The notes under the pieces are model-generated. The model saw only the letters and a program-made list of their open reading frames with translations. It ran no database searches and had not been told where the DNA came from. Positions 15,123-24,520 of a stretch of 64,000 nucleotides of DNA are shown here, piece after piece. Location: the NCBI GenBank assembly GCA_021153325.1, contig JAGKTQ010000001.1:1-64000 (forward strand), in the 5' to 3' direction. Position 1 is the stretch's first letter, and each line of letters begins with the position of its first letter. Source of the DNA: Lachnospiraceae bacterium (GTDB taxonomy: Bacteria > Bacillota > Clostridia > Lachnospirales > Lachnospiraceae). A program made the translations under genes and the position numbers.

Positions 15123-16493
15123 ATGGGATTAAAAAATTTATTTTCTCGTAAAGAAGAGGAGAAAACACAGGAAAAAACAACAGACAGAGCAACAGGTTTT
15201 GTGCTTGGGGTATTAGATACTTTTCCATTGGTGAATTTGGATGATTTAGTAGTAACAGGAAGCGTAAAGGGAACGATTCATGTAGGAGATGCAGTGTATG
15301 TGTCCAATCCAGGCGAGGATGAGGATAGTATTTTTTTGACAACGATCGTGGGAATTGAGACTGCTCCAGGCGTAGCGGCACAGGAAGCTTCTGACTGTAG
15401 GGTTGGACTGCGTGTGGAAAAGGGAAAATTACATAAGATAAAAAAGGGAACAGTCCTTTATTCCAGAGATGCTTCCGCAGCAGACGTACACAATGCCTAT
15501 ATTGGTGCTTTAGGTGATGCCTATGTAATCATGAAGAAAATGGAATTATCGGAAAAAGATATAGAAGAATTAAGTATTACTGACTGTGCAGAAGTTTGGC
15601 GGTTGTTTTCCTGGTTTCATTCCAAAACAGCAAAGACAGATAGTGAGGAAGTAAAGCAGGAGAATAAAAGAAAAATAAATGTGCTTGGAGCTGCACTCTG
15701 TAAAAAGATATTGGCAGCCGATGAGATTTATTGTGTGTATAGCAAAGAAACCGGAGAGCCTTTCTTGTTTTCAAGAACGATCGATCAAAAAGATGGAAAC
15801 TATATGTGTACTCCACCAGATATTATGATCTTTACGAATGCATATAAAACAGTTGCATCTGCTAATTTCTCGAATGACAGATTTGAGTTAAGAAAAATTG
15901 AAAATGGAGAGTCAAAGGATGGCATTTATAATTTCCTTGGAAGTACATTTTATCTGAATGGTGCATGCGGAGTGAGTGTTTTGTCAGAACAGGTTGCTAT
16001 CAATGCAAGTATGCTTGTTCCAGCACCTGATTACAGTAATGTAAGACCGCAGAATATACCGGTTACGAATCCAGATCTGGTTCGTTGGATGCTGCTATTA
16101 GGACAATTGGGAAAACCAGAGGGAGATGATGCAGAACTCATTTATAAATTGTACTATCGCTTAATGTCCAAGGAGATGGTAAAGGCAAAATTGTTGATTC
16201 CGGTGCAGAACGATGGCGAGATTCCAGAAGCGGATGAAAATGGAAAAACAGTTCTGAAAAAAGGTGTCAATATGAAGTTCCCGACCATAGATGGAAAATA
16301 TGATAAGCCAGCTGTACGCATGTATACGGATTGGAAACGTTTGCGGATGGCATATGGTACAGAGTGGGGCGGCTTAGTGCAGCCTATTGAAGGAATGATA
16401 GGTGTCTTTGATTGTGCGATCAATGTAACAGAATATTTGCAGGCAGGATGCTATGTGAGTGCAGACATGTTTGAAGCTATGAAAAAAATGTAA
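15123..16493 (+). CDS. EF-Tu-domain-2-like plus SseB-like fusion protein
   Basis: This 456-residue protein lacks a signal peptide and membrane segments. Residues about 24-115 resemble the beta-barrel of translation-factor domain 2, with GFVLGVLDTFPL, then a VTGSVKGTIHVGD turn and later CRVGLRVEKG, as in EF-Tu. No GTPase domain is present. The C-terminal part (about 330-456) has the SseB N-terminal-type pattern of a PVQNDGEI strand, then PAVRMYTDWKRLRMAYG and a final VTEYLQAGCYVS. The middle has no family I recognise. It begins 10 bases after aroA with AGGAGGAGG and is probably co-transcribed. The function is unknown. Confidence 0.75.
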   Translation: MGLKNLFSRKEEEKTQEKTTDRATGFVLGVLDTFPLVNLDDLVVTGSVKGTIHVGDAVYVSNPGEDEDSIFLTTIVGIETAPGVAAQEASDCRVGLRVEKGKLHKIKKGTVLYSRDASAADVHNAYIGALGDAYVIMKKMELSEKDIEELSITDCAEVWRLFSWFHSKTAKTDSEEVKQENKRKINVLGAALCKKILAADEIYCVYSKETGEPFLFSRTIDQKDGNYMCTPPDIMIFTNAYKTVASANFSNDRFELRKIENGESKDGIYNFLGSTFYLNGACGVSVLSEQVAINASMLVPAPDYSNVRPQNIPVTNPDLVRWMLLLGQLGKPEGDDAELIYKLYYRLMSKEMVKAKLLIPVQNDGEIPEADENGKTVLKKGVNMKFPTIDGKYDKPAVRMYTDWKRLRMAYGTEWGGLVQPIEGMIGVFDCAINVTEYLQAGCYVSADMFEAMKKM

Positions 16494-16638
16494 AATGGCA
16501 TTCGATAAGAGATGAGATGAAAAAAGAATTTGTAAAAATGCCTTCATTGATGTAAAATATATATTAAGTATGAGTGGAAATTTTGGGGAATATTCATACT
16601 TGAGTATACAGTATATGAAAGTATAATGAGGGATTCTT

Positions 16639-18555
16639 ATGCCGAAACTAAAGAAGATGATCAGCAGATATATGCAGATAATTACGCTGATAATGATTGT
16701 AGTAACACTTGTAGTTGCTCTTCAGGTTCAAATAAAAGGGGAACAACGTCAAGCACAGGAAAATTCTAATGCAATGTTTTATCAGATTGAACAAATATTA
16801 GAGGATAATCAAAGAGATCTGCCGGAACTTAAGGGAGAATATGAGGAGACATGTCTAAACAGTGCAAAGGCAATCGCCTATATTATTCAGTATCATCCGG
16901 ATGTATTGGAGAGCGTGGAAGAGCTTAAAAAAATAGCAGAGCTTTTGGAAGTGGATGAAATACATATTTTTGATAAAACTGGTCGTATTTTTACGGGAAC
17001 ACATCCTGAGTATTACAATCTCACCGTTGATTCCGGGGAACAGATAAGCTTTTTTAAACCTATGCTGGAAGATACCTCTCTATGTCTTTGTCAGGATATT
17101 ACACCAAATACTGCGGAGGCTAAATTGATGCAATATTCTGCAGTCTGGAGTGAGAATGAAGAGTTTATTGTGCAGGTAGGTATGGAACCTGTCAATGTCA
17201 TGAAGGTAACAGAGAAAAATGAGTTATCTTATATTTTTTCTATGCTGAGAGTGTATGTTGGCGTTGATTTTTATGCGATTGACATGGAAAGTGGAGAAAT
17301 TGTAGGTTCTACTATTCTGGATAGTGTAGGAAAAGACCTGACGGAAGTTGGTTTTGATTTAGAAAAGATTCAAAAGAATATGAGTGGATTTCAGGCTGCC
17401 ATTAATGGGGTAAATTCTTATTGCGTTTTTAAGGAGTCAGGAACCAATCTTATTGGACGAGTTGTTTCTGATGACGTGCTTTATCGGGATGTTCCGGCTA
17501 ATACTGCAGGACTTACTGTATGTCTTATTTTGATCGCAATGATCTTGGTATTTGCTGTAACAAAGTATATGAATAAATATGTTATTCATGGTATTTATGA
17601 TGTAAATGAAAAATTGCGTGCGATTACAGAAGGAAATCTGGAAGAAAATGTAGACATTAGGAACAGCCTTGAATTTTCTGAACTCAGCAGCCATATTAAT
17701 GCGCTGATAAAAAGCCTTTTATCCAGTACGGATAAAATTTCCTATGTATTAAATCAGACAAATATGCATATTGGCGTATATGAATACAATGAGAAGATGA
17801 CGAATGTCCGATTTACGGAACATATTCCAGAGATACTGGCTCTTGATAAGGAGACGACCAGACAGTTTTCAGCAGATTATAAACTTTTTAGAGAATATAT
17901 GAATCGATTACGTGAAAATCCTGTTTCTGAGGAGAAAGGTGTATTTTGTCTGGATGGGGATAGAGAAATTTATGTAAAACTTGAGGAAATTTTGCAGAAC
18001 AATGATATTCTTGGTATTGTAATGGATGTGACGGAGGAAATTGTCAAGCGCAGACAAATCGAGGCGGAAAGAGATGTCGATTTGCTGACAGGTTTATACA
18101 ATAGGAGAGGTCTTGAAAATAAATTGTCTGTATTGTTTGAAAACCCTGAAGCTCTAGGGTATGGCGCGCTTATTATGCTGGATGCCGATGGATTAAAAGG
18201 GATTAATGATAAGTATGGACATGAAAAAGGCGATATTTACCTGAAGAAAATTTCTGAGTTAGTGCGTGAATTTGGTCTGAAGGAATGTATCACTGCTAGA
18301 TATGGTGGAGATGAATTTGTATTATTTCTGTATCAGTATGACAGTGAGGAAGAGTTGGTTGATACTATTAAAACGCTGGAATACATTCAGAATAATAGTT
18401 CCGCTCATTTGACTAGCGAATTAAAGATTCCTCTTAAATTTTCCTTTGGTGTCAGTATGACAAAGGGAGAGACAGATTATGAAAGTCTGCTAAAACAGGC
18501 AGATGAAAAAATGTATTCGAATAAACGTGATCGTAAGAAGGGCAGCGTTTCATAA
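16639..18555 (+). CDS. Membrane-bound diguanylate cyclase with extracellular Cache-like sensor
   Basis: This 638-residue protein has an N-terminal membrane helix (about 12-30), a large extracellular region (about 30-290) with the alternating pattern of a Cache/PAS-like sensor, and a second helix (about 293-313). A HAMP-like segment, a PAS-like linker and a C-terminal GGDEF domain follow. The active site is TARYGGDEFVLF at about residue 555, with DLLTGLYNRRGL before it and DADGLKGINDKYGHEKGD for the metal. It should make c-di-GMP. The inhibitory RxxD site five residues before GGDEF is absent. It stands alone between aroA's neighbour and a terminator. Confidence 0.88.
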   Translation: MPKLKKMISRYMQIITLIMIVVTLVVALQVQIKGEQRQAQENSNAMFYQIEQILEDNQRDLPELKGEYEETCLNSAKAIAYIIQYHPDVLESVEELKKIAELLEVDEIHIFDKTGRIFTGTHPEYYNLTVDSGEQISFFKPMLEDTSLCLCQDITPNTAEAKLMQYSAVWSENEEFIVQVGMEPVNVMKVTEKNELSYIFSMLRVYVGVDFYAIDMESGEIVGSTILDSVGKDLTEVGFDLEKIQKNMSGFQAAINGVNSYCVFKESGTNLIGRVVSDDVLYRDVPANTAGLTVCLILIAMILVFAVTKYMNKYVIHGIYDVNEKLRAITEGNLEENVDIRNSLEFSELSSHINALIKSLLSSTDKISYVLNQTNMHIGVYEYNEKMTNVRFTEHIPEILALDKETTRQFSADYKLFREYMNRLRENPVSEEKGVFCLDGDREIYVKLEEILQNNDILGIVMDVTEEIVKRRQIEAERDVDLLTGLYNRRGLENKLSVLFENPEALGYGALIMLDADGLKGINDKYGHEKGDIYLKKISELVREFGLKECITARYGGDEFVLFLYQYDSEEELVDTIKTLEYIQNNSSAHLTSELKIPLKFSFGVSMTKGETDYESLLKQADEKMYSNKRDRKKGSVS

Positions 18556-18579
18556 ATGTTTTTTAAATAAAGTGACTTA

Positions 18580-18611
18580 AAGCGTATCAGTTTTGCTGAT
18601 ACGCTTTTTTA
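18580..18611 (+). terminator. Strong intrinsic terminator after the GGDEF gene
   Basis: AGCGTATCAG (18581-18590), loop TTTTG, CTGATACGCT (18596-18605), then six Ts. The 10-bp stem is perfect. Confidence 0.92.
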
Positions 18612-18737
18612 ATTTATGGGGAATTGTGTAAGCCAAAAGGATGTATCATTTATCTATTCTAAACATTTTGTATTTATAAATAAGTTTCTATATGCTAAAA
18701 TGAGAAAAAATCTTTACAAATGACGGAGGAGAAGATT

Positions 18738-19769
18738 ATGGGAATGGTAACTTGCCCTAATTGTGGAAAAGATACTTTTGATGATGAGAAATGTGTTTAT
18801 TGTAATCATCCATTAAAGAAAAGAGAAAATCCATTTGATATGGAAAAGTATCAGTACATAAAAGCAGAATATTTGAAAACAAATAATAAAGCTGCTGCAA
18901 TAAAAAGCGGTATGAAGCAGTTTGGTATATCCATGCAGGAGGCAAAGGAGATAGCGGATTTTATTGCGGATGAGATTTATGAAGATAATAATATTCGGTC
19001 AAAGGAACAGGTGGCAAGTCTGCTGAATGAAGATGAGCCGAAAGAAGTAAGAGAGGAAAGGGAAGCATACAATATTAAGGTATACAAATCGAAAAAAAAT
19101 GCGCGTATTTTGTTCCCTATTTTATTCGTTGTGTTTGCTGTGCTGATCGTAAAGACACATTTGGCATTTGAGAGTCGTACACCAGTAATGATCTGTATCG
19201 TGGCATTTATTGCCAGCATGGTAGGAACTGCATACGGTACTTTTTCCAAACAGCCAAAAATGAAGGATTATTATAGATTTTCACTTATGGCATATTTTAT
19301 TCATGTATTTTTATATCAGTTGATTGCGGAAGTAGTTCTTGTATGGGCTATTTTGTTATGTCGAGATCATGGAATCATAAAGGAATATCCATTGGTGTTT
19401 TTAGTATGGGGCATTTTGGAAGTGCTGTTGTTTATGAATATCCTTTTTAAATGGGGCGAAACATGCACCATTTATTTCTCAACCGAACCGGGAAATTATA
19501 TGTATGGTTATAATCTTCCCGTGCGTAAAGCCCATAGAAATGGAAAGAAAACAAACAGAATATATGCAATTTATTATCAGATCAGAACCATTACAAAAAT
19601 AGAAGAACATATGCATTCTTTTGTGATTTATGGAACGATAATAAAGGGTGGTGGTCCAAGACAACATAGACCATCGTCAGTACATGGAAAGCAAACGCAG
19701 ATAGAAAAGGTTAAGATTCCAAAATGTTTCCAGAATAACAAGGAGTTGCTTGAAAAACTAAAAAAATGA
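18738..19769 (+). CDS. Zinc-ribbon membrane protein of unknown function
   Basis: This 343-residue protein opens with a zinc ribbon (CPNCGKDTFDDEKCVYC, residues 5-21). A cytoplasmic helical stretch follows (about 30-110), and then four membrane segments (about 125-235). The tail is basic and His/Lys-rich, ending in a VKIPKCFQNNKELLEKL segment that resembles the strand-helix ending of bacterial PH domains. I do not recognise the family. GGAGGA lies eight bases before the ATG at 18738, which rules out the ATG at 18720. It is probably a stand-alone gene. Confidence 0.7.
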   Translation: MGMVTCPNCGKDTFDDEKCVYCNHPLKKRENPFDMEKYQYIKAEYLKTNNKAAAIKSGMKQFGISMQEAKEIADFIADEIYEDNNIRSKEQVASLLNEDEPKEVREEREAYNIKVYKSKKNARILFPILFVVFAVLIVKTHLAFESRTPVMICIVAFIASMVGTAYGTFSKQPKMKDYYRFSLMAYFIHVFLYQLIAEVVLVWAILLCRDHGIIKEYPLVFLVWGILEVLLFMNILFKWGETCTIYFSTEPGNYMYGYNLPVRKAHRNGKKTNRIYAIYYQIRTITKIEEHMHSFVIYGTIIKGGGPRQHRPSSVHGKQTQIEKVKIPKCFQNNKELLEKLKK

Positions 19770-19917
19770 AAAAATAAGTAAAATCAAGCCTTTGCAACGG
19801 GAATTAACGCAATTGTTTTCTTTTGTTGACAGATTGTAAACCTTGCTTGGTAGCCATTTTTTATGGTGGTTCTGTACAATAAGACCATCAAAACAAGTTA
19901 CCAAGGAGGAATAACAA

Positions 19918-20844
19918 ATGAAACAAGCGAAACAATATTTAAGAATGATTAATCCATTCAATGACACACAGGAAATACCTAATGCAGTTTATGTAATGAA
20001 AAAAATACTGGCATTTATAATCCTTTATTATTGTGCTGCCGTCATAGGAGAAGCCATTATTATAGGCGGGGTATCCGCAATGGGGTATGATCCTCTGCAC
20101 GGAGAGATGCCAGCAGGCAGTGAGCTTTTTCCTTATTATGGATATAGTATTTTTATTTTATGTACCGTTCTTTATTGTAAACTGATTGAAAAAAGAAACC
20201 TTCGTTCCATGGGTTTTAGCAAGTCCGTTTGGGATTACATAGTTGGAGCTGGCATTGCGGTTATTATATTGGCAGTGATCATGGGGATGTGTTGCATAAC
20301 AGGATGTATCTCTTATGAAGGAATTAGCAAAAATGCGAATTATGGATATTTGGTTATTCTGTTTGGAGGATTTATCATTCAGAGTATGGGTGAGGAAGTT
20401 TTGTGCCGTGGTTTTTTGATGCCAACACTTTTGAAGAAAGTATCCATGCCGATTGCAGTATTTATTAGCTCCACTGCATTTGCTTTTCCACATTTTTCTT
20501 CTCTTTTCGAGATGGAAATGCAGTTTAGAATTGTTGGGGTATTGAATTTATATCTTATTTCCGTTATTTTTTCATTATTGATCCTTTGTCGTTCTAACAT
20601 ATGGGTAGCATGTGGATTGCACGGTGTATGGAACTTTTTACTGTATGGTGTGTTCGGATTGAACTTAAGTGGAAATGAAACAAATGCAGCAGGAATACTT
20701 TCTTTCAAAGTGGAGACATCTACGATTTTGAATGGTGGTATATATGGCATTGAATCCAGTATCATTACAACGATTGTGTTAGCGATAGCAGCTGCTTTAC
20801 TTTATAAATGGTATAGTGGAAATAGAAAAACGAAAGAAATGTAA
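19918..20844 (+). CDS. CPBP-family intramembrane metalloprotease
   Basis: This 308-residue polytopic protein carries the motifs SMGEEVLCRGFLMPTL (catalytic EE and R, about residue 160), FAFPHFSS and GLHGVWNF. It is the second CPBP protease of the window and differs clearly from the one at 6530. The next gene is an XRE repressor. A leader of about 90 bases contains CTTGGTA and TACCAAG, which could pair and cover the ribosome site. Bacteriocin immunity or membrane-peptide processing are family roles; the substrate here is unknown. Confidence 0.87.
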   Translation: MKQAKQYLRMINPFNDTQEIPNAVYVMKKILAFIILYYCAAVIGEAIIIGGVSAMGYDPLHGEMPAGSELFPYYGYSIFILCTVLYCKLIEKRNLRSMGFSKSVWDYIVGAGIAVIILAVIMGMCCITGCISYEGISKNANYGYLVILFGGFIIQSMGEEVLCRGFLMPTLLKKVSMPIAVFISSTAFAFPHFSSLFEMEMQFRIVGVLNLYLISVIFSLLILCRSNIWVACGLHGVWNFLLYGVFGLNLSGNETNAAGILSFKVETSTILNGGIYGIESSIITTIVLAIAAALLYKWYSGNRKTKEM

Positions 20845-20881
20845 AAAATACAAATTCGGGGATTTAAGGAAGGTTTGGAAA

Positions 20882-21274
20882 ATGGAATTTCATAATAGAT
20901 TATATAATTTGAGAAAACAAAAAGGATTGTCGCAGGAAGAATTAGCAAATAGGCTGAATGTTTCCAGACAGACAGTCTCCAAATGGGAAATTGGAGATTC
21001 TACACCGGATATGGAGAAACTGTCTGCGATCAGTGAATTGTTTGAAGTATCATTGGACGAGTTAGTTTTAGGAAAAGAGCCAGCTTCTTCGGAAGGAAGC
21101 ACTTCCAATACTTCAGAAATTTTAAATGTGATAGAAGAAAAGGTACTGACTGCTGACAATAAAGAGAAAGTCGGAAAAGGATTGAAAATAGCAGGAATCA
21201 TAGCTGGTGTAGTTGTGGTAGTAGATATCATCAGCATGATCATATATTTTCTGCTTTTTGGAGTACCAAAATAA
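20882..21274 (+). CDS. XRE-family transcriptional regulator with C-terminal membrane segment
   Basis: This 130-residue protein has an N-terminal helix-turn-helix of the Cro/CI type: LRKQKGLSQEELANRLNVSR, then QTVSKWEIGDSTPDMEKL. A linker and a hydrophobic helix near the C-terminus follow (GIIAGVVVVVDIISMIIYFL). Membrane-anchored XRE regulators of this kind are common next to immunity or transport genes. It follows the CPBP gene by 37 bases, with AAGGAAGG before its ATG, and probably regulates that operon. The frame is open upstream to 20816 inside the CPBP gene, but that part is not used. Confidence 0.85.
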   Translation: MEFHNRLYNLRKQKGLSQEELANRLNVSRQTVSKWEIGDSTPDMEKLSAISELFEVSLDELVLGKEPASSEGSTSNTSEILNVIEEKVLTADNKEKVGKGLKIAGIIAGVVVVVDIISMIIYFLLFGVPK

Positions 21275-21295
21275 AAATAGAAAGAGGCAAAGAAA

Positions 21296-23647
21296 GTGGA
21301 CATTGAACAAATACTTGCAGAATATGATGCCATGTTTGGAAAGAACAGCCTTGATGAAATTGAGCAATATTTGGTTGGTCAGATCCATCAGGCAGCAGAA
21401 CAGGCTGAGCTTGGAAATGTGATTACCTTACTGAATGAAATGATCGGATTTTGTCGGGATACAACACAAAAAGAGAAGGCATTGAAATATTGTGAGGAAC
21501 TGAAAAAGGTTCTAAGTGCACTGCATATGGAAGGCAGTATTGAGTATGCCACTTCTTTACTGAATATTACGAATGCATACAGAGCATTTGGTTTATTTGA
21601 ACAGTCTCTTGCTGCCTATCATGAAGTAGTGAAAATCTATCAGGAAAAGCTTCCGGCAAATGACTTTCGGTTCGCGAGCCTTTATAATAATTGGAGTCTT
21701 TTGTATCAGGAGATGGAAGACTTCGTAAATGCAAGGGAAATGCTCTTGCGGGCACTTCGTATTGTGGAAACTTATGAAGAGGCGGTTATGGAACAGGCGA
21801 CCACAAAAGTAAATCTGGCAGCAACATTATTGCAAATTGGAACAAAGGAAGCTTATCAAGAAGCAGTTTCCTATCTTGGCGAGGCTTTACAAGTATTTGA
21901 AGAGGATGGGGGACGGGATTTCCATTATGGAGCTGCATTAGTGACAATGGGAGATGCCTGTCGTTATGCGAAAGATTATGCGAATGCTGCCAAAAACTAC
22001 GAAGCAGGTTTAAAAGAAATAGAAAAGCATGTAGGGAAAACAGATAATTATGCGAGAGTTTTAGAAAAGTATGATTATGTAAAGAGCATGCTTCATGAAA
22101 AAGAGAATGAGACATCCAATCTGGAACAATGCATGGCATTTTATGAGAAGTATGGAAAAGAAATGATCCATGCTCATTTTCCGGAGTACGAAGAGCGAAT
22201 TGCCATAGGTTTAGTTGGTGAAGGCTCGGATTGCTATGGATTTGATGATGAAATCTCTAAGGATCATGATTATGAGGTCGGATTTTGTATGTGGCTTACA
22301 GAAGAAGATTATAAAAAAATTGGTAAGTCACTGACAGAGGAATATGATAAAATACTGTCTGCTTTTTCGAGGCAGCAGGGTAAAAGGCTCTTTTTAAGGC
22401 AGCGTCGAGGCGTTTTTTCAGTGAATGCTTTTTATAATGGACTGCTGGGAACGAAGTATGATTTTGAAGGTGGCGGTTCTTTTTCTTACGAAGACATTCC
22501 GGAATTTTGTCTGGCAGCCGCTACGAATGGAAAAGTATTTCGTGATGATTATGGACTTTTTTCAAAAGTGCGGGAGACATTATTACAGTATTATCCGGAG
22601 GAATTATGGAGAAAGAAGCTTGCACAGGGCATGCATGAGTTTTCACAGTATGCACAAAGCAATTATGCAAGAATGATGGCAAGGAAAGATATATTGACTG
22701 CGAATTTATGCAAAATGAAAGCTGTGGAAGTGACAATGGATCTATTGTATTTGCTGCAGCGAAAGTTTGCTCCGTACTACAAATGGAAGAAAAAGGGATT
22801 GGAAAAGGATTCCTTTTCTGTAAAAGTACTCACTTTACTGGAAAAAATCGCAGCATTGCCGAATCAAACAGCAGCATGGGAAAATACAAAATACAGTTCA
22901 GAAGTTGTTCATACAAAGGATTCCTGTATTTGTTTATTTGAAGAAGTGGCAGGACTTTTATTAGAAGAATTGAAAAGACAAAATCTGGTAAAGGGTGAGG
23001 ATGTTTTTTTAGAGTCCTATATTGGTCAGATCTTGAGAGGGAAAAATATGGATATCGTTGAAAAGATTGTAGCATTAGAATGGAAACAGTTTGATAAGGT
23101 AAAAAATGAAGGTGGAAGAGCAGATTGTCAGGATAATTGGGGAACTTTTTCTATTATGCGAAAAAGCCAATATCTGGCATGGACGGAAGATTTGTTAGAA
23201 AGCTTTTATAATGACTTGCTTGCTGCACAAGAGAAGGGCTGGAACCTGATCATGGAAAAGTATGCCAGAATGATGGAAAGTACCTGTCCTGAAAGATATG
23301 CAGAATTTGAAAAAGATTTGCCACAGATCAGTGAGGAAAGAATTGCCATTCAGGAGGAGATCATTAAGATTCAGGTTGCTTGGATGGAAGAATTTGCCGC
23401 TAAATATCCAAAGATGGCAGGCAATGCACGAAGTATCAGAAGTAGTGAAGATACGGCATATAATACTTCCTATGAAACTTATCTTCGAGGCGAGATAAGC
23501 ACTTATTCAGAAAATACGTTTCTTTTGTACGGCAGATTTGTTGCAATGCTTATGCAGGAAAACAAGAATCTGGCATATGAGATCATGGCTAATACAGCAA
23601 AGCTGTACGGATATCTTTCCGTGGAGGATGCAGAGAGCAAATTATAA
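21296..23647 (+). CDS. Large TPR - DUF4037 (nucleotidyltransferase-like) - DUF4125 protein
   Basis: This 783-residue cytoplasmic protein has three parts. Residues about 1-270 are tetratricopeptide-like helical repeats (for example SLYNNWSLLYQEMEDFVNAR). From about 300 a DUF4037 module begins with GLVGEGSDCYGFDDEISKDH, whose GSD and later DHD resemble the metal-binding residues of nucleotidyltransferases. From about 595 a DUF4125 module carries NEGGRADCQDNWGTFSIMRK, then TYLRGEISTYS near the end. DUF4037 and DUF4125 occur together in Clostridia, but their reaction is unknown. The start is a GTG with GAAAGAGG upstream, 21 bases after the XRE gene. Confidence 0.85.
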   Translation: MDIEQILAEYDAMFGKNSLDEIEQYLVGQIHQAAEQAELGNVITLLNEMIGFCRDTTQKEKALKYCEELKKVLSALHMEGSIEYATSLLNITNAYRAFGLFEQSLAAYHEVVKIYQEKLPANDFRFASLYNNWSLLYQEMEDFVNAREMLLRALRIVETYEEAVMEQATTKVNLAATLLQIGTKEAYQEAVSYLGEALQVFEEDGGRDFHYGAALVTMGDACRYAKDYANAAKNYEAGLKEIEKHVGKTDNYARVLEKYDYVKSMLHEKENETSNLEQCMAFYEKYGKEMIHAHFPEYEERIAIGLVGEGSDCYGFDDEISKDHDYEVGFCMWLTEEDYKKIGKSLTEEYDKILSAFSRQQGKRLFLRQRRGVFSVNAFYNGLLGTKYDFEGGGSFSYEDIPEFCLAAATNGKVFRDDYGLFSKVRETLLQYYPEELWRKKLAQGMHEFSQYAQSNYARMMARKDILTANLCKMKAVEVTMDLLYLLQRKFAPYYKWKKKGLEKDSFSVKVLTLLEKIAALPNQTAAWENTKYSSEVVHTKDSCICLFEEVAGLLLEELKRQNLVKGEDVFLESYIGQILRGKNMDIVEKIVALEWKQFDKVKNEGGRADCQDNWGTFSIMRKSQYLAWTEDLLESFYNDLLAAQEKGWNLIMEKYARMMESTCPERYAEFEKDLPQISEERIAIQEEIIKIQVAWMEEFAAKYPKMAGNARSIRSSEDTAYNTSYETYLRGEISTYSENTFLLYGRFVAMLMQENKNLAYEIMANTAKLYGYLSVEDAESKL

Positions 23648-23676
23648 AATAAATATAAAATAGGTATTTTCTACCA

Positions 23677-23705
23677 TTGACAAATTGTGACATGACTGAT
23701 AAAAT
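23677..23705 (+). promoter_or_regulatory. Promoter of the lipoprotein gene
   Basis: TTGACA (23677-23682), 17 bases, TAAAAT (23700-23705), with AAGGGAGG before the ATG at 23754. Confidence 0.75.
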
Positions 23706-23753
23706 CCTTCTTTGGATGACTTATCCATATATAACAAGGGAGGAACAAAAGAA

Positions 23754-24416
23754 ATGAAAAAGTTAGTAGTTTTGCTCGTAGCTGTTATGGCAATTGGTTT
23801 ACTTGGAGGTTGTGGTAACAAATTTGATGCAGCAAAATACACACAGGCATTGTTAGACAACTCTTACAAAAACGATTCATCCTTAATGGTTGAAATGGAA
23901 ATCGCTACAGCAGAAGAAGCAGCTGAGATTTATGAGCAGGGTCTTGACGCAGAAATGGATGCTATGATCAGTTCTGGTGATATCACAGAAGAACAGGCAA
24001 CTGAATTCCGTCAGGTAATCGCTGATATTCTTGCAGGTGCTAAATATACTGTAGGTGAAGCTGAGAAACAGGATGATGGTTCTTATGTAGTAACAGTTGA
24101 ATACGAAAAAATGAACGTATTCGTTCCAGCAATGGAAGCTTATATGACAGAAGTTACTGACATGATGACAGCTTGGACAGAAGCAGCAACAGCTGGTGAA
24201 GAAGTACCATCTGAAGATGAAATGTACAACGAAGTTATCATGGCATTAAAAGATTGTCTTGTAGATGCTCTTGCAAATGCAACATATGGGGAAACAGCAA
24301 CAGCAACAGTTAGAATCGAACTGATCGACAACGTTTGGACACCAAGCGAAGCTGATCTTACAAATCTTGAAACAGTATTCTTTGATATTGATGAAATGAA
24401 CAGCATTCAGTATTAA
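23754..24416 (+). CDS. Putative lipoprotein, acidic and helical
   Basis: This 220-residue protein begins with a lipoprotein signal peptide (MKKLVVLLVAVMAIGLLGGC) with the lipobox LGGC and cysteine at residue 20. The mature part is acidic, Ala- and Met-rich and mostly helical, with EEAAEIYEQGLDAEMD and a beta-rich stretch around QDDGSYVVTVEYE. It resembles secreted lipoproteins of Lachnospiraceae with a DUF5105-like plan, but this is not certain. The protein would sit on the outer face of the membrane. Codon use is strongly biased, which suggests high expression. It is a single-gene unit with its own promoter and terminator. Confidence 0.8.
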   Translation: MKKLVVLLVAVMAIGLLGGCGNKFDAAKYTQALLDNSYKNDSSLMVEMEIATAEEAAEIYEQGLDAEMDAMISSGDITEEQATEFRQVIADILAGAKYTVGEAEKQDDGSYVVTVEYEKMNVFVPAMEAYMTEVTDMMTAWTEAATAGEEVPSEDEMYNEVIMALKDCLVDALANATYGETATATVRIELIDNVWTPSEADLTNLETVFFDIDEMNSIQY

Positions 24417-24440
24417 TAAATAGAATGATATAATGTACGA

Positions 24441-24472
24441 AAAGACCATCGGAAACGATGGTCTTTTTTGTT
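24441..24472 (+). terminator. Strong intrinsic terminator of the lipoprotein gene
   Basis: AAAGACCATCG (24441-24451), GAAA loop, CGATGGTCTTT (24456-24466), then a T run. Confidence 0.93.
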
Positions 24473-24488
24473 ATGTAAAAAATGGAAC

Positions 24489-24520
24489 TTGACAAATAAA
24501 TAATGGTTAGCATATGCTAA
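24489..24520 (+). promoter_or_regulatory. Promoter with a 14-bp palindrome, iron-box-like
   Basis: TTGACA (24489-24494) is followed after 18 bases by TATGCT as a weak -10 box. The perfect palindrome TTAGCATATGCTAA (24507-24520) covers the -10 region. Its TTAG...CTAA arms resemble DtxR/IdeR-type boxes, which would suggest iron control of the exporter operon. The regulator assignment is inference. Confidence 0.6.

Noticed and set aside
22425..22941. Plus-strand reading frames within the TPR-DUF4037 gene
   Set aside because: They are shadow frames with unusual composition and no start signals. The host gene shows conserved motifs throughout this stretch.
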